Shown: in pieces, positions 33,630 to 42,899 of the stretch
How the letters are laid out: every line of letters starts with the position of its first letter
Position numbering within the stretch: position 1 is the first letter of the stretch
Origin: Aplidium turbinatum
Taxonomy: Eukaryota > Chordata > Ascidiacea > Aplousobranchia > Polyclinidae
Assembly (NCBI GenBank): GCA_918807975.1
Contig: OU964926.1
Span: 2,356,001 to 2,420,000 of the forward strand
Direction of reading: 5' to 3'
DNA: 64,000 bases
The notes under the pieces: model-generated
Seen by the model: only the letters and a program-made list of their open reading frames with translations
Told to the model about the DNA's origin: nothing
The model's database searches: none
Translations under genes and position numbers: made by a program

Positions 33630-34492
33630 CAGGGGTTCTTAACCTTTTTTCCCTTATTACCCATTTCTGTCCAGATCAAAGTCCCATTACCCAAAATCTA
33701 ATTTTATCTATTTTACCATATTAAAAATATAAAACAGCGTTATTCAGCAAAAACAACATTTAACGTAAAGAACGGCATCAATAGTTTCAGTGAGACATTT
33801 GCGCTGTTTTTGTGTACAATCGATGCAATATTGGGTGCGATTTTGGATACTGCACAAAGCAAATCTGACTTCAGATCTAACAGCTTGTTTCGAAGTTTTG
33901 ACTTCAAAGCAACAACACTTGAAAATGCTGATTCACAGAGATAAGTGGAATGGAACATAGTCAACAATGTTAGTGGTTTTGCACAACTTTTGGATATGCT
34001 TATTGCTTTCCCCATCATTCCCCAGAATTTTCTCAAGCTTTCATCTTCAAAAGAATATAGCTCGCTCGTCTCAACACTAACTCTAAATGTACACTTAGCT
34101 ATATAAACTACTTCAAACAACTGCTAACAGCAACGCAGCCATCAAGCTTGCTCATAAAACAACTGTAACTGAACTGATTATACAAGAAAAATCTTACTAA
34201 TATGTCACAAAAATGAAATACATAAAACCGGCAACAAAAATGATGCGAAAAATAAATCACTATGACGAAAGAATTCTAAAAATGATAAAATATCACTGTG
34301 CTTGTTTGGTTGTTTTGAACGGACTCAAAACATAAAAAAAGCATAAGTAATAAAGCAACTTTACCACTTACAGAGCTCTGTGACATTGTTTGTTACATCT
34401 ATAATTCTAAATATTCTGGTTCAGCTGATTACCCACCTGCTATCCTGAAATTACCCACATGTGGGTAATTACCCATAGGTTAAGAACCACTG
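33630..34492 (-). mobile_element. hAT DNA transposon relic (863 bp)
   Basis: The inverted ends CAGGGGTTCTTAACC and GGTTAAGAACCACTG have an exact 8-bp duplication TGTTAAAC (33622-33629, 34493-34500). The minus-strand frame 34120-33740 encodes the hAT dimerisation region (FWGMMGKAISISKSCAKPLT; FHSTYLCESAFSSVVALKSK; RNKLLDLKSDLLCAVS) of the ZBED5/SCAND3 type. An internally deleted copy. Confidence 0.85.
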
Positions 34493-34917
34493 TGTTAAAC
34501 TAAAAGCTACCTCTGTTTGTGTTTTTGAAGTGCATGCTTTGTGGCATCACCAGATAATGACATCCATGAGTTTGGTTTTAAAAGTATGACATTTCTGGAA
34601 ATTTGATGCTCAGTCATAAATATCTCAAGCAAAGTTGTTGAAGATATTGCCTTGATGCTATCAAGTTATCTGTTACAGTCAAACTTCGATATTATGCCAC
34701 CCTTTGGGACCGAGAGAAAGTGGCATAGTAGCCAGAGTGGCATAGTAGCGAGAGTTTGTAAAAACAGCCTTGTTGTGACATGACATTGACATTGTATTGC
34801 CACGTTGTGTTGTACGATTATAATTTTATAGTTTCGGGAGAGAGTTTGCTTTTTTATACCAAAGGCAGGCAAGACACAACAATAGCACAGGGTTGAGCAT
34901 TACAACAGTATATTACA

Positions 34918-34985
34918 TATTTACAATAGTTCAACATTCAAACGTTTTCGACTTAACTTAAGTCCTCATCAGGAATCTGTAAATA
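34918..34985 (-). ncRNA. Hammerhead-like motif in Penelope terminal repeat
   Basis: On the minus strand: TATTTACA pairs with TGTAAATA as outer stem I, then TTC/GAA, core CTGATGA, a GACTT/AAGTC hairpin and GAAA. Stem II has an extra G and the cleavage base is not canonical, so it may be degenerate. Hammerheads in this position are known for Penelope-like elements. Confidence 0.45.
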
Positions 34986-35188
34986 TTTATAAACTACAAT
35001 AAATTTCACTTCTTGACAGTGACTACTTTAACTAACTAACTAAACAACTAACTAAAAGCATCCAGAAACACGCAACGATTAAAAGCAATAGAGTGGAAAC
35101 ATACAGACAGACGAAAAAATTACATTAAGAAAAGGCAACTGCATGACTAAGTTACAAAGGAATTTGCACCACGGGGTACGTGATACAA

Positions 35189-36640
35189 CTAATAAATGTT
35201 GAGGAGAATAGAGGCGCCACCCGCAAATAATTGTTTGTTTAAGTTTGGGTTGTAGCGTTTGATTAAAAGTGCTTCCTGAATTTTTGTGTCAAATTGGGAT
35301 TTGCCTTTGCGTAAAATTTTAAATGAGTCAGTAGAGAATTTTTGATCTGTGCAAAAAGAACAATCCATGATATGGTCTTTGATGGCACTTTTCTTTAAGT
35401 CTGCAAATTTCAGATGCTTCCGTACTCTCGTGGTCAAATGTCTGGTGGACATACCAATGTACGCCAATGCCGAATCACACGGACATGTAAAACTGTATAC
35501 GACATTTGAGCAGAGAGACGAAGGCGTCTGGGACTTTAGTTGAAAATACGAACTAATTTTAAATGTTTTATAAATAGGAAAAACGTCCACATCAAATTTA
35601 TTTTTCATAAACTGTCCGATTTTACGAGCAAACGTTTTGGATTCTTTTCCCACAAACGGAATGGACAAGCAATGCTTCACGTTTAACTCATTTTCAGCCT
35701 TTTCTTTTTGGTTGGCATTCTCAGAGATAAAGCGATTCAATATTTTCTCAAAGTACAATTTTGGATAACCATTATTATAGAACATTTGTTTTAATTTCTC
35801 TGTTTCAATATTAAAAAGAGCATCATTGCAGCAAATCATTTTAGCCCGAGCTAATAGGCACATGATCAAACCAGATTTCCATTTCAATGGGCATAATGCA
35901 TCAAAATTCAAAAACAAACCAGTATGAGTTGGTTTGCGCCAAACCCAAGTATCAAATCCAGTGGCATTAATTTTAATTTCTACGTCCAAAAAAGGAAGGT
36001 TTTCACGTGCTTTTTCGATTGTAAATTTAATGTTTTTATGTTGAGAGTTCAGCATATCTAAAAAGGTTTCACATGAGGTCTCTTTATTAAATACAGCAAA
36101 AATGTCATCAATGTAACGTAAGAACAACTTTGGGTGAAATGCTAGATGCTTTTCAAATAATTTTGTTTCCAAATGTGCCAGAAAAAGATTAGCAATAGTA
36201 GGGCCCAATGGAGATCCTATGGCCACACCGTCAATTTGTTTAAACAATTGGTTTTTATACATAAATATGCCTTTGGTAGCGAAATTCATCAACTTGACAA
36301 ATACGTCACGCTTGAAAGGTAATTGAGTTGGTTTTGTTTCCGAATAAATGTAGTCAGCAATGATGTTAACAGTCTCTTTCAAAGGTACGTTTGTAAACAG
36401 AGATTTAACATCAAAACTGACCATCATCTGTCCAGAAGACGGAGAATAATCTTTTAGTTTTTCTAAAAAATGATTTGTGGAGTTAAGCATATACGAATTT
36501 GGAATGTACGGTTTGATCATGCTATCTAAGAATTTTGCCAGTTCATATTCCGGAGAGCCTATCATAGAAACAACAGGCCGAAGAGGGTTACCTTCCTTGT
36601 GCACTTTTACCAAGCCGTATAATTCAAATGTCGTATGTTG
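35189..36640 (-). CDS. Penelope-like reverse transcriptase with GIY-YIG endonuclease (5' partial)
   Basis: The frame begins inside the reverse transcriptase (LYGLVKVHKEGNPLRPVVSM) and keeps SFDVKSLFTNVPL, the GSPLGPTIANLFLAHLE block and the catalytic YIDDIFAVF. The C-terminal GIY-YIG endonuclease follows (VVYSFTCPCDSALAYIGMST, then TTRVRKHL and the late CSFC motif), ending ASILLNIY. This domain order (RT then GIY-YIG) defines Penelope-like elements. The first part of the protein is missing at the inverted junction. An upstream extension to 36805 reads antisense through the neighbouring copy and is not real protein. Confidence 0.85.
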   Translation of the reverse strand, partial: QHTTFELYGLVKVHKEGNPLRPVVSMIGSPEYELAKFLDSMIKPYIPNSYMLNSTNHFLEKLKDYSPSSGQMMVSFDVKSLFTNVPLKETVNIIADYIYSETKPTQLPFKRDVFVKLMNFATKGIFMYKNQLFKQIDGVAIGSPLGPTIANLFLAHLETKLFEKHLAFHPKLFLRYIDDIFAVFNKETSCETFLDMLNSQHKNIKFTIEKARENLPFLDVEIKINATGFDTWVWRKPTHTGLFLNFDALCPLKWKSGLIMCLLARAKMICCNDALFNIETEKLKQMFYNNGYPKLYFEKILNRFISENANQKEKAENELNVKHCLSIPFVGKESKTFARKIGQFMKNKFDVDVFPIYKTFKISSYFQLKSQTPSSLCSNVVYSFTCPCDSALAYIGMSTRHLTTRVRKHLKFADLKKSAIKDHIMDCSFCTDQKFSTDSFKILRKGKSQFDTKIQEALLIKRYNPNLNKQLFAGGASILLNIY

Positions 36641-36645
36641 TATCT

Positions 36646-36965
36646 CAAATGTCGTATACAGTTTTACATATCTGTGTGATTCGGCATTGACGTACATCGG
36701 TATGGCCACCAGACATTTGACCACGAGAGTACGGGAGCATCTGAACTTTAGAGACTTAAAGAAAAGTGCCATCAAAGACCATGTCATGGATTGTTCTTTT
36801 TGCACAGATCAAAAATTCTCTACTGACTCATTTAAAATTTTACGCAAAGGCAAATCCCAATTTGACACAAAAGTTCAGGAAGCACTTTTAATCAAACGCT
36901 ACAACCCAAATTTAAACAAACAATTATTTGCGGGTGGCGCCTCTATTCTCCTCAACATTTATTAG
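36646..36965 (+). mobile_element. Penelope-like GIY-YIG tail, plus strand
   Basis: It encodes the end of the endonuclease (VVYSFTYLCDSALTYIGMAT; AIKDHVMDCSFCTDQKFSTD; LNKQLFAGGASILLNIY). It is a fragment, followed directly by the terminal repeat at 36966-37189. Confidence 0.82.
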
Positions 36966-37863
36966 TTGTATCACGTACCCCCGTGGTGCAAATTCCTTTG
37001 TAACTTAGTCATGCAGTTGCCTTTTCTTAATGTAATTTTTTCGTCTGTCTGTATGTTTCCACTCTATTGCTTTTAATCGTTGCGTGTTTCTGGATGCTTT
37101 TAGTTAGTTGTTTAGTTAGTTAGTTAGGGTTGTCACTGTCAAGAAGTGAAATTTATTGTAGTTTATAAATATTTACAGATTCCGTGATTCTATGATAGGC
37201 TCTCCGGAATATGAACTGGCAAAATTCTTAGATAGCATGATCAAACCGTACATTCCAAATTCGTATATGCTTAACTCCACAAATCATTTTTTAGAAAAAC
37301 TAAAAGATTATTCTCCGTCTTCTGGACAGATGATGGTCAGTTTTGATGTTAAATCTCTGTTTACAAACGTACCTTTGAAAGAGACTGTTAACATCATTGC
37401 TGACTACATTTATTCGGAAACAAAACCAACTCAATTACCTTTCAAGCGTGACGTATTTGTCAAGTTGATGAATTTCGCTACCAAAGGCATATTTATGTAT
37501 AAAAACCAATTGTTTAAACAAATTGACGGTGTGGCTATGGGATCTCCATTGGGCCCTACTATTGCTAATTTTTTTCTGGCACATTTGGAAACAAAATTAT
37601 TTGAAAAGCATTTAGCATTTCACCCGAAGTTGTTCTTACGTTACATTGATGACATTTTTGCTGTATTTAATAAAGAGACCTCATGTGAAACCTTTTTAGA
37701 TATGCTGAACTCTCAACATAAAAACATTAAATTTACAATCGAAAAAGCACGTGAAACCTTTCCTTTTTTGGACGTAGACATTAAAATTAATGCCACTGGA
37801 TTTGATACTTGGGTTTGGCGCAAACCAACTCATACTGGTTTGTTTTTGAATTTTGATGCATTA

Positions 37864-39947
37864 CAGTCTTCGAAATTAGCATATTTTTACTTCGGCAAAA
37901 GCGTTGCCGAGGCCAAACGGCAAAAGTTGAAATTGCCTCGGCAATTGCTGTGAATGTTTATTACGAAAAAATTGTAGGCTACCACAACATGTAAAACAAG
38001 AAGCGAAAAATATAATAGAGTAGTCTATCAAGACCGCATTGTTTGATTTGTTGTGATGTAATAATACCAAAAGTAGCGTTAAAGCGAGCAACGCGATACG
38101 CACGCTGTTACGATAATTCATGTTAAATAACTCACGAGGGGGGGGAAGTATGTTAATTTTGGGTTGATTCAACGTTTGAGTCAGCACAAATCGATTTAAC
38201 TTCCCGACCGGTTGTATTGCGTAACAACAATGCCCAATAAGAAATTTACATTTGTTTTGCATTAATTCGACATCTAGCGACGTTGAATTTATCATAAAAT
38301 AGCGTTAATTGCTCAACCAGGTACCGGTAACAAATTAATAGGTCCCTGCGAGAAGATTGCCTCGATTTACGCTTACACTAACCTAATTTCAGGGGTCTGC
38401 TACTATTCGGTGAGTCCGATTCGGTGAGTCTGATTCGGTGAGTTCCTAACCTCTAACCCCTAACTCCTAATCCCTAACCCTAAAACGGCAATGATAATTA
38501 GGCCACGGTACCCGATAATTAAAAAAAAAATTGAAAAAATCCCCCGTTAAGGGATCGGACTCACCGAATTGGACTCACCGAATCAGACTCACCAAATCGG
38601 ACTCACCGAATCGGGCCATTCCGAATTTCAGCACAATTGGGATACTGCGAGCAACACAAATACTGTTTGATAAAGAACTAGTCAGAATCGGAATCATCAG
38701 ATGCTGCATCGGAGGATGAGGTTGTCTCGTCCTCACTGGAATCAAACACATCAAGAGGCCTTATCAGTAGAGTATCCAACTCCCAAGTCAGCATTAAAAA
38801 CGCCTTTTTCAAATTTATGTAGTTCTTCGTAAAATTTGAAAGATTTATTGTTCAAAGCCAAGAAATGGGCCATTGGCAACTTTTTCATGAATTGGTCCTG
38901 TTGCTGCAAATTTAGCGCCTAAATATGGTGAAGAATGCTACTTTGGGTACTCGAAACAGCACACGCTGCAGTCTCCCCTGGAGTCAAACTTTCGCTGCTG
39001 GTGCTAGTTTCTTGAAGACGCAAAACTGCCCGTTCATGAACGCGCGATGTCATATGATCGGAAGCATTACTTTTCTTTACTGCCGAAGCACCCATTTATC
39101 CAATTTTGTACTACTTTTTCAACTGGGCCCCATAGCTTTTCGAATTCCGATTTGTTTCCGTCATAAAATTCTTTACAAATTTTGCAAAATACTACAATAA
39201 CTTTTCCTTCTGTCCCCTCTGTTTCATAAGCTATAGCAGGTAAATTCCACTTTTTAACTGTATCTTCTCTTCCTTTACCATGATTTATATTGGCAATGAC
39301 ACTGGTAAAGAACAAGCATTCGATGAAAGAATAACTTTTGCGTAACGATTAAGCCAGTATTTATAAGGTTGCAAACTTTTTTTATAGTTCACATGAGCAT
39401 TGTCAGCGCATAAAATTGCACCTGTTGTTGTTACGCAACAAGACATCTATCACAAACCGCAATTAACAAAGCTCACTCTAAAGGTTAACACGTTAACCTA
39501 TTACTTACATGTATTCGACGTCTGTTGATGTTGTGTGGTTCGTTGTGAAAGCGGCGCGATCGTTTCTGATACAGCTGGACGAGATAACGGAAGGCGAAGC
39601 GCGATAAGGAGTAAATGCTTACAATAATTTGATGTCTACTGGCGTTGAATCAATGCAAATAGGGTGATGTTTCTATAAAAGATTCAATTCACCCAACTGG
39701 GCAGGTGTCTAAGCGCCGGCGAAGTAGAAAGTAACCCAAATAAAAACATCAAGCAATAGTAAGATTGAATCAACCTCCTAGTCTGGTGTGGTCTAAGAAA
39801 ATTAGGGTTATTTTTATAATCTTGTGGTCCTTACAAGCGCTCGTGTGGCCTCGGCATTTTTATTGCCGAGGCTAATGTGCCATTCATGCATCCGCCTCGG
39901 CAATCACCTCGGCAATTGCCGATTGCCGAGGCTAATTTTGAAGACTG
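37864..39947 (-). mobile_element. TIR transposon with 5-bp target duplication
   Basis: The ends CAGTCTTCGAAATTAGC and CAGTCTTCAAAATTAGC (inverted) are flanked by CATTA (37859-37863, 39948-39952). Subterminal regions repeat GCCTCGGCAAT several times in both orientations. Minus-strand sequence 39315-38770 encodes a BED-finger-like hAT N-terminus (KVIVVFCKICKEFYDG, then, one frame over, SNASDHMTSRVHERAVLRLQ). A 1-base shift near 39070 separates the two frames. Most hATs duplicate 8 bp; a 5-bp duplication is unusual and is reported for a hAT subgroup. Confidence 0.72.
38393..38623. repeat. MITE built of GGTGAGTCCGATT units, copy 1
   Basis: One end is GGGTCTGCTACTATTCGG and the other CGGAATGGCCCGATTCGG (inverted); both lead into repeats of CGGTGAGTCCGATT. 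The centre holds degenerate CCCTAA-like repeats. The flanking AATTTCAG (38385-38392, 38624-38631) is exact. Confidence 0.78.
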
Positions 39948-40860
39948 CATTATGCCCATTGAAATGGAAATCTGGTTTGATCATGTGCCTATTAGCTCGG
40001 GCTAAAATGATTTGCTGCAATGATGCTCTTTTTAATATTGAAACAGAGAAATTAAAACAAATGTTCTATAATAATGGTTATCCAAAATTGTACTTTGAGA
40101 AAATATTGAATCGCTTTATCTCTGAGAATGCCAACCAAAAAGAAAAGGCTGAAAATGAGTTAAACGTGAAGCATTGCTTGTCCATTCCGTTTGTGGGAAA
40201 AGAATCCAAAACGTTTGCTCGTAAAATCGGACAGTTTATGAAAAATAAATTTGATGTGGACGTTTTTCCTATTTATAAAACATTTAAAATTAGTTCGTAT
40301 TTTCAACTAAAGTCCCAGACGCCTTCGTCTCTCTGCTCAAATGTCGTATACAGTTTTACATGTCCGTGTGATTCGGCATTGGCGTACATTGGTATGTCCA
40401 CCAGACATTTGACCACGAGAGTACGGAAGCATCTGAAATTTGCAGACTTAAAGAAAAGTGCCATCAAAGACCATATCATGGATTGTTCTTTTTGCACAGA
40501 TCAAAAATTCTCTACTGACTCATTTAAAATTTTACGCAAAGGCAAATCCCAATTTGACACAAAAATTCAGGAAGCACTGTTAATCAAACGCTACAACCCA
40601 AATTTAAACAAACAATTATTTGCGGGTGGCGCCTCTATTCTCCTCAACATTTATTAGTTGTATCACGTACCCCGTGGTGCATATTCCTTTGTAACTTAGT
40701 CATGCAGTTGCCTTTTCTTAATGTAATTTTTTCGTCTGTCTGTATGTTTCCACTCTATTGCTTTTAATCGTTGCGTGTTTCTGGATGCTTTTAGTTAGTT
40801 GTTTAGTTAGTTAGTTAGGGTAGTCACTGTCAAGAAGTGAAATTTATTGTAGTTTATAAA

Positions 40861-40928
40861 TATTTACAGATTCCTGATGAGGACTTAAGTTAAGTCGAAA
40901 ATGTTTGAATGTTGAACTATTGTAAATA
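40861..40928 (+). ncRNA. Hammerhead-like motif in Penelope terminal repeat, plus copy
   Basis: Same arrangement as the minus-strand copy at 34918-34985, with one base changed after GAAA. The outer 8-bp pairing TATTTACA/TGTAAATA is kept. Activity is doubtful for the same reasons. Confidence 0.45.
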
Positions 40929-40953
40929 TGTAATATACTGATTATAATTTTAC

Positions 40954-41708
40954 GAGGAAATCCAATCTGAGCCAGACAATATTAATCTGCTCGAGATCTG
41001 GAAAGCACTGCCTGCCGAGGAAAAGATGCACGAGAACGAGGAGATCGAGCTGTCTGACTTTCTTGAACCTGATGAGCACCTCGAGATTGGTGGGTCTTTC
41101 ACACCGGATGAGATTGCGAAGGAGATGTTGCGCAGCAAGGAGCCGATTGAAAGCGAAGATGATGAGATAACTGTTGAGGAGGAAATTGTTTCGGTTGAGG
41201 AAGCCCAGCGGGCATGGAGCACTGTCTGGACGGAATGGCCCGTTTCGGTGAGTCCGATTCGGTGAGTCCGAATTGGTGAGTTCTCTATTCGGTGAGAGCC
41301 TTTTTCGGAGAGTTCCCTATTTGGTGATTTTTTTAAAGATTTTTGGGTATCGTAGCCTAATTATTAAATTGCCGTTTCAGGGGCAGGGTTAGGGATTTAG
41401 GGGTTAGGGTCTTATTTCAACGTTTAGCGACGTTAAAACGATTAAAAGTGGCAATGATAATTAGGCTACAGTACCAAATAATTTTCAAAAAATCACCTAA
41501 TAGGGAACTCTCCGAAAAAGGCTCTCACCGAATCGGATTCACCGAATAGTAGCAGACCCCTGTCTGGAAGTTCATGCAGCAGAGAAGCCGGAAGCTCAGT
41601 GTGGCGCAAGCATGCGATCGGCTAGAAGACAAGGTGCACGAAATCCGCCGAAAGAACATGCGCCAGCTGACAATTTCTCAGAGATTTGGGCTGAGCTACA
41701 GTAGATAA
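40954..41708 (+). pseudogene. Tigger-like transposase C-terminus, interrupted by a MITE
   Basis: Codons run from 40954 to Trp at 41227-41229, break for the MITE at 41231-41560, and resume after the duplicated target to TAA at 41706. The acidic stretch and the final WKFMQQ...ACDRLEDKVHEIRR block are typical of Tigger/jerky-type proteins. The DDE core is absent. Confidence 0.75.
41231..41560. repeat. MITE built of GGTGAGTCCGATT units, copy 2
   Basis: It has the same ends as copy 1 in opposite order (CGGAATGGCC..., ...GCAGACCCC). The flanking duplication TGTCTGGA is exact (41223-41230, 41561-41568). The centre has GGGTTAGGGATTTAGGGG and the GTTTAGCGACGTT palindrome. Confidence 0.8.
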
Positions 41709-42393
41709 CTTGAGAGAACACATGACATGCACAAGCCGAACAGCTTCAGACAACAGTGTAATCCCCAAATCAAGATGGTTTGATGATGATTGGATCAGTA
41801 ATTCCTTTCAGATGGAACAATGCGGTTCCCAAAAAAAAAAATTACACTTTGTTAACAATTACCGTGATCAATTATAAAAAATGCTAATTCTGAACCACAA
41901 TCAAATATACCACCAGGTGGGCAACGATTGAATATGGAAGCATATTGCAGTCAAACTTCAATACTATGCCACCTTGCTATTATGCCACTCTCGCAACTAT
42001 CACTTTTGATCATCACCAACTAAATTCAATAGAAAGTATATTTACTATGCCACCCCTACCCTCGCTAGTATGCCACATGAGAGTACAGTATTACTATATT
42101 TACGAAACAATAAACGCTACGAACAAAACGACTGTAAAACGGCAAAAGTATATGTCTGTGCAATTGTGTTTGCATTATGTGAAAACCAAAGCTGCAACTC
42201 AACTTTGTATTAAATTAAGATGCTGACAAAGCCACACTTCTGTGGTGAAGACTCGATATTTGATTTTGCCAATTTACTGTGGTATATACTTCCTATTTTT
42301 TTTTATCACATGCAATTTTTTGGGTCATCATTGGTGAAGTGGAAGAAAAATTTTAATGAAAACTTTACGAAATATGGCGTCTATTGCGCTTTC

Positions 42394-42891
42394 CAGGGCG
42401 GCGGAGTCTGGTGCGTTGCTCTAGCACACACCCCGAGAGTTGAATCAGCGCTGTGTGATCTTGAGCCAGGTGCGTAATCACTAAGCTAACGACACAGATG
42501 TCGGAGGGATTCTGCCATGTCCAGAATCGAAGTCATTAAGAAATGGCTGACTCTAGCTTGATAAAAACAACTAGCAATAAAAATTTTGTTTGCAATATTG
42601 TTTTTCAACATATTGTTTCTTATTTTGTGCTCCAATATTGTTTTTCAAATTACTGTTTCTTGTATTGTGCTCTAAACCTTTACCACAAAATAAAAGTATC
42701 GGTTCTTGTCAGTTTTGTGAAAGTCAAGGTTTCAATTTTAATTGCAAACTTTGTGATATTTATTTTTAGAAAGGACAAAAATTCAGAAAAATTTGGCAGT
42801 CCTCTAAATCTGGCAACACTGAAGTTGGAGTTGGCTGGTTACAAAAGTGAGGAGTCGGAGCCGTATATTCTTGCTCGACTCCACAGCCCTG
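42394..42891. mobile_element. hAT-like MITE (CAGGGCTGTGGAGTCGG type)
   Basis: The ends CAGGGCGGCGGAGTC and GACTCCACAGCCCTG are inverted. The flanks GCGCTTTC and GTGCTTTC agree at 7 of 8 positions. The interior has no transposase. Confidence 0.6.
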
Positions 42892-42899
42892 GTGCTTTC

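Larger units (their letters stand above)
37190..40657 (+). mobile_element. Penelope-like RT and GIY-YIG body, plus strand, interrupted
   Basis: It carries RT from MIGSPEYELAKFLDSMIKPY through GVAMGSPLGPTIAN and YIDDIFAVF to a point at 37863, where a 2,084-bp TIR element sits, and continues from 39948 with the RT-to-endonuclease linker and GIY-YIG. It is a fossil partial copy. Confidence 0.83.
34829..40939. mobile_element. Penelope-like retroelement complex (three partial copies)
   Basis: The complex is flanked by an exact 13-bp GATTATAATTTTA (34816-34828, 40940-40952). A minus-strand copy (about 36645-35189 plus terminal repeat to about 34905) meets, head to head, a plus-strand tail (36646-36965), terminal repeat (36966-37189), then a second plus-strand body (37190-40657, split by the element at 37864-39947) and terminal repeat (40658-40939). 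Inverted and tandem partial copies with long repeats are typical of Penelope-like elements. All copies lack the N-terminal part of the protein, so none looks whole. The copies are nearly identical, so the insertion is fairly young. Confidence 0.88.
34676..41708 (+). mobile_element. Tigger/pogo-like DNA transposon split by nested insertions
   Basis: It starts CAGTCAAACTTCGATATT after TA, with GGCATAGTA repeats. The transposase C-terminus resumes at 40954: INLLEIWKALPAEEKMHENE, acidic DFLEPDEHLEIGG, then, across a MITE, AWSTVWKFMQQRS and RLEDKVHEIRRKNMRQLTIS, ending at TAA 41706. Only this tail of the transposase remains. A clear right terminal repeat is not found. Sequence at 41951-42080 carries the same CAGTCAAACTTC and TATGCCAC motifs in direct orientation, perhaps from a second copy. 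Confidence 0.7.

Noticed and set aside
36641-36805. 5' extension of the 538-codon minus-strand frame
   Set aside because: Its first part is the antisense of the neighbouring plus-strand GIY-YIG tail. Only the part from about 36640 downward is Penelope protein.
38440-38490. Interstitial telomere or chromosome-end relic
   Set aside because: The CCCTAA-like repeats are few, degenerate and confined to the MITE; the second MITE copy has the same core.
42044-42110. Right terminal repeat of the Tigger-like element
   Set aside because: TATGCCAC motifs are present but in direct, not inverted, orientation relative to the left end at 34676.
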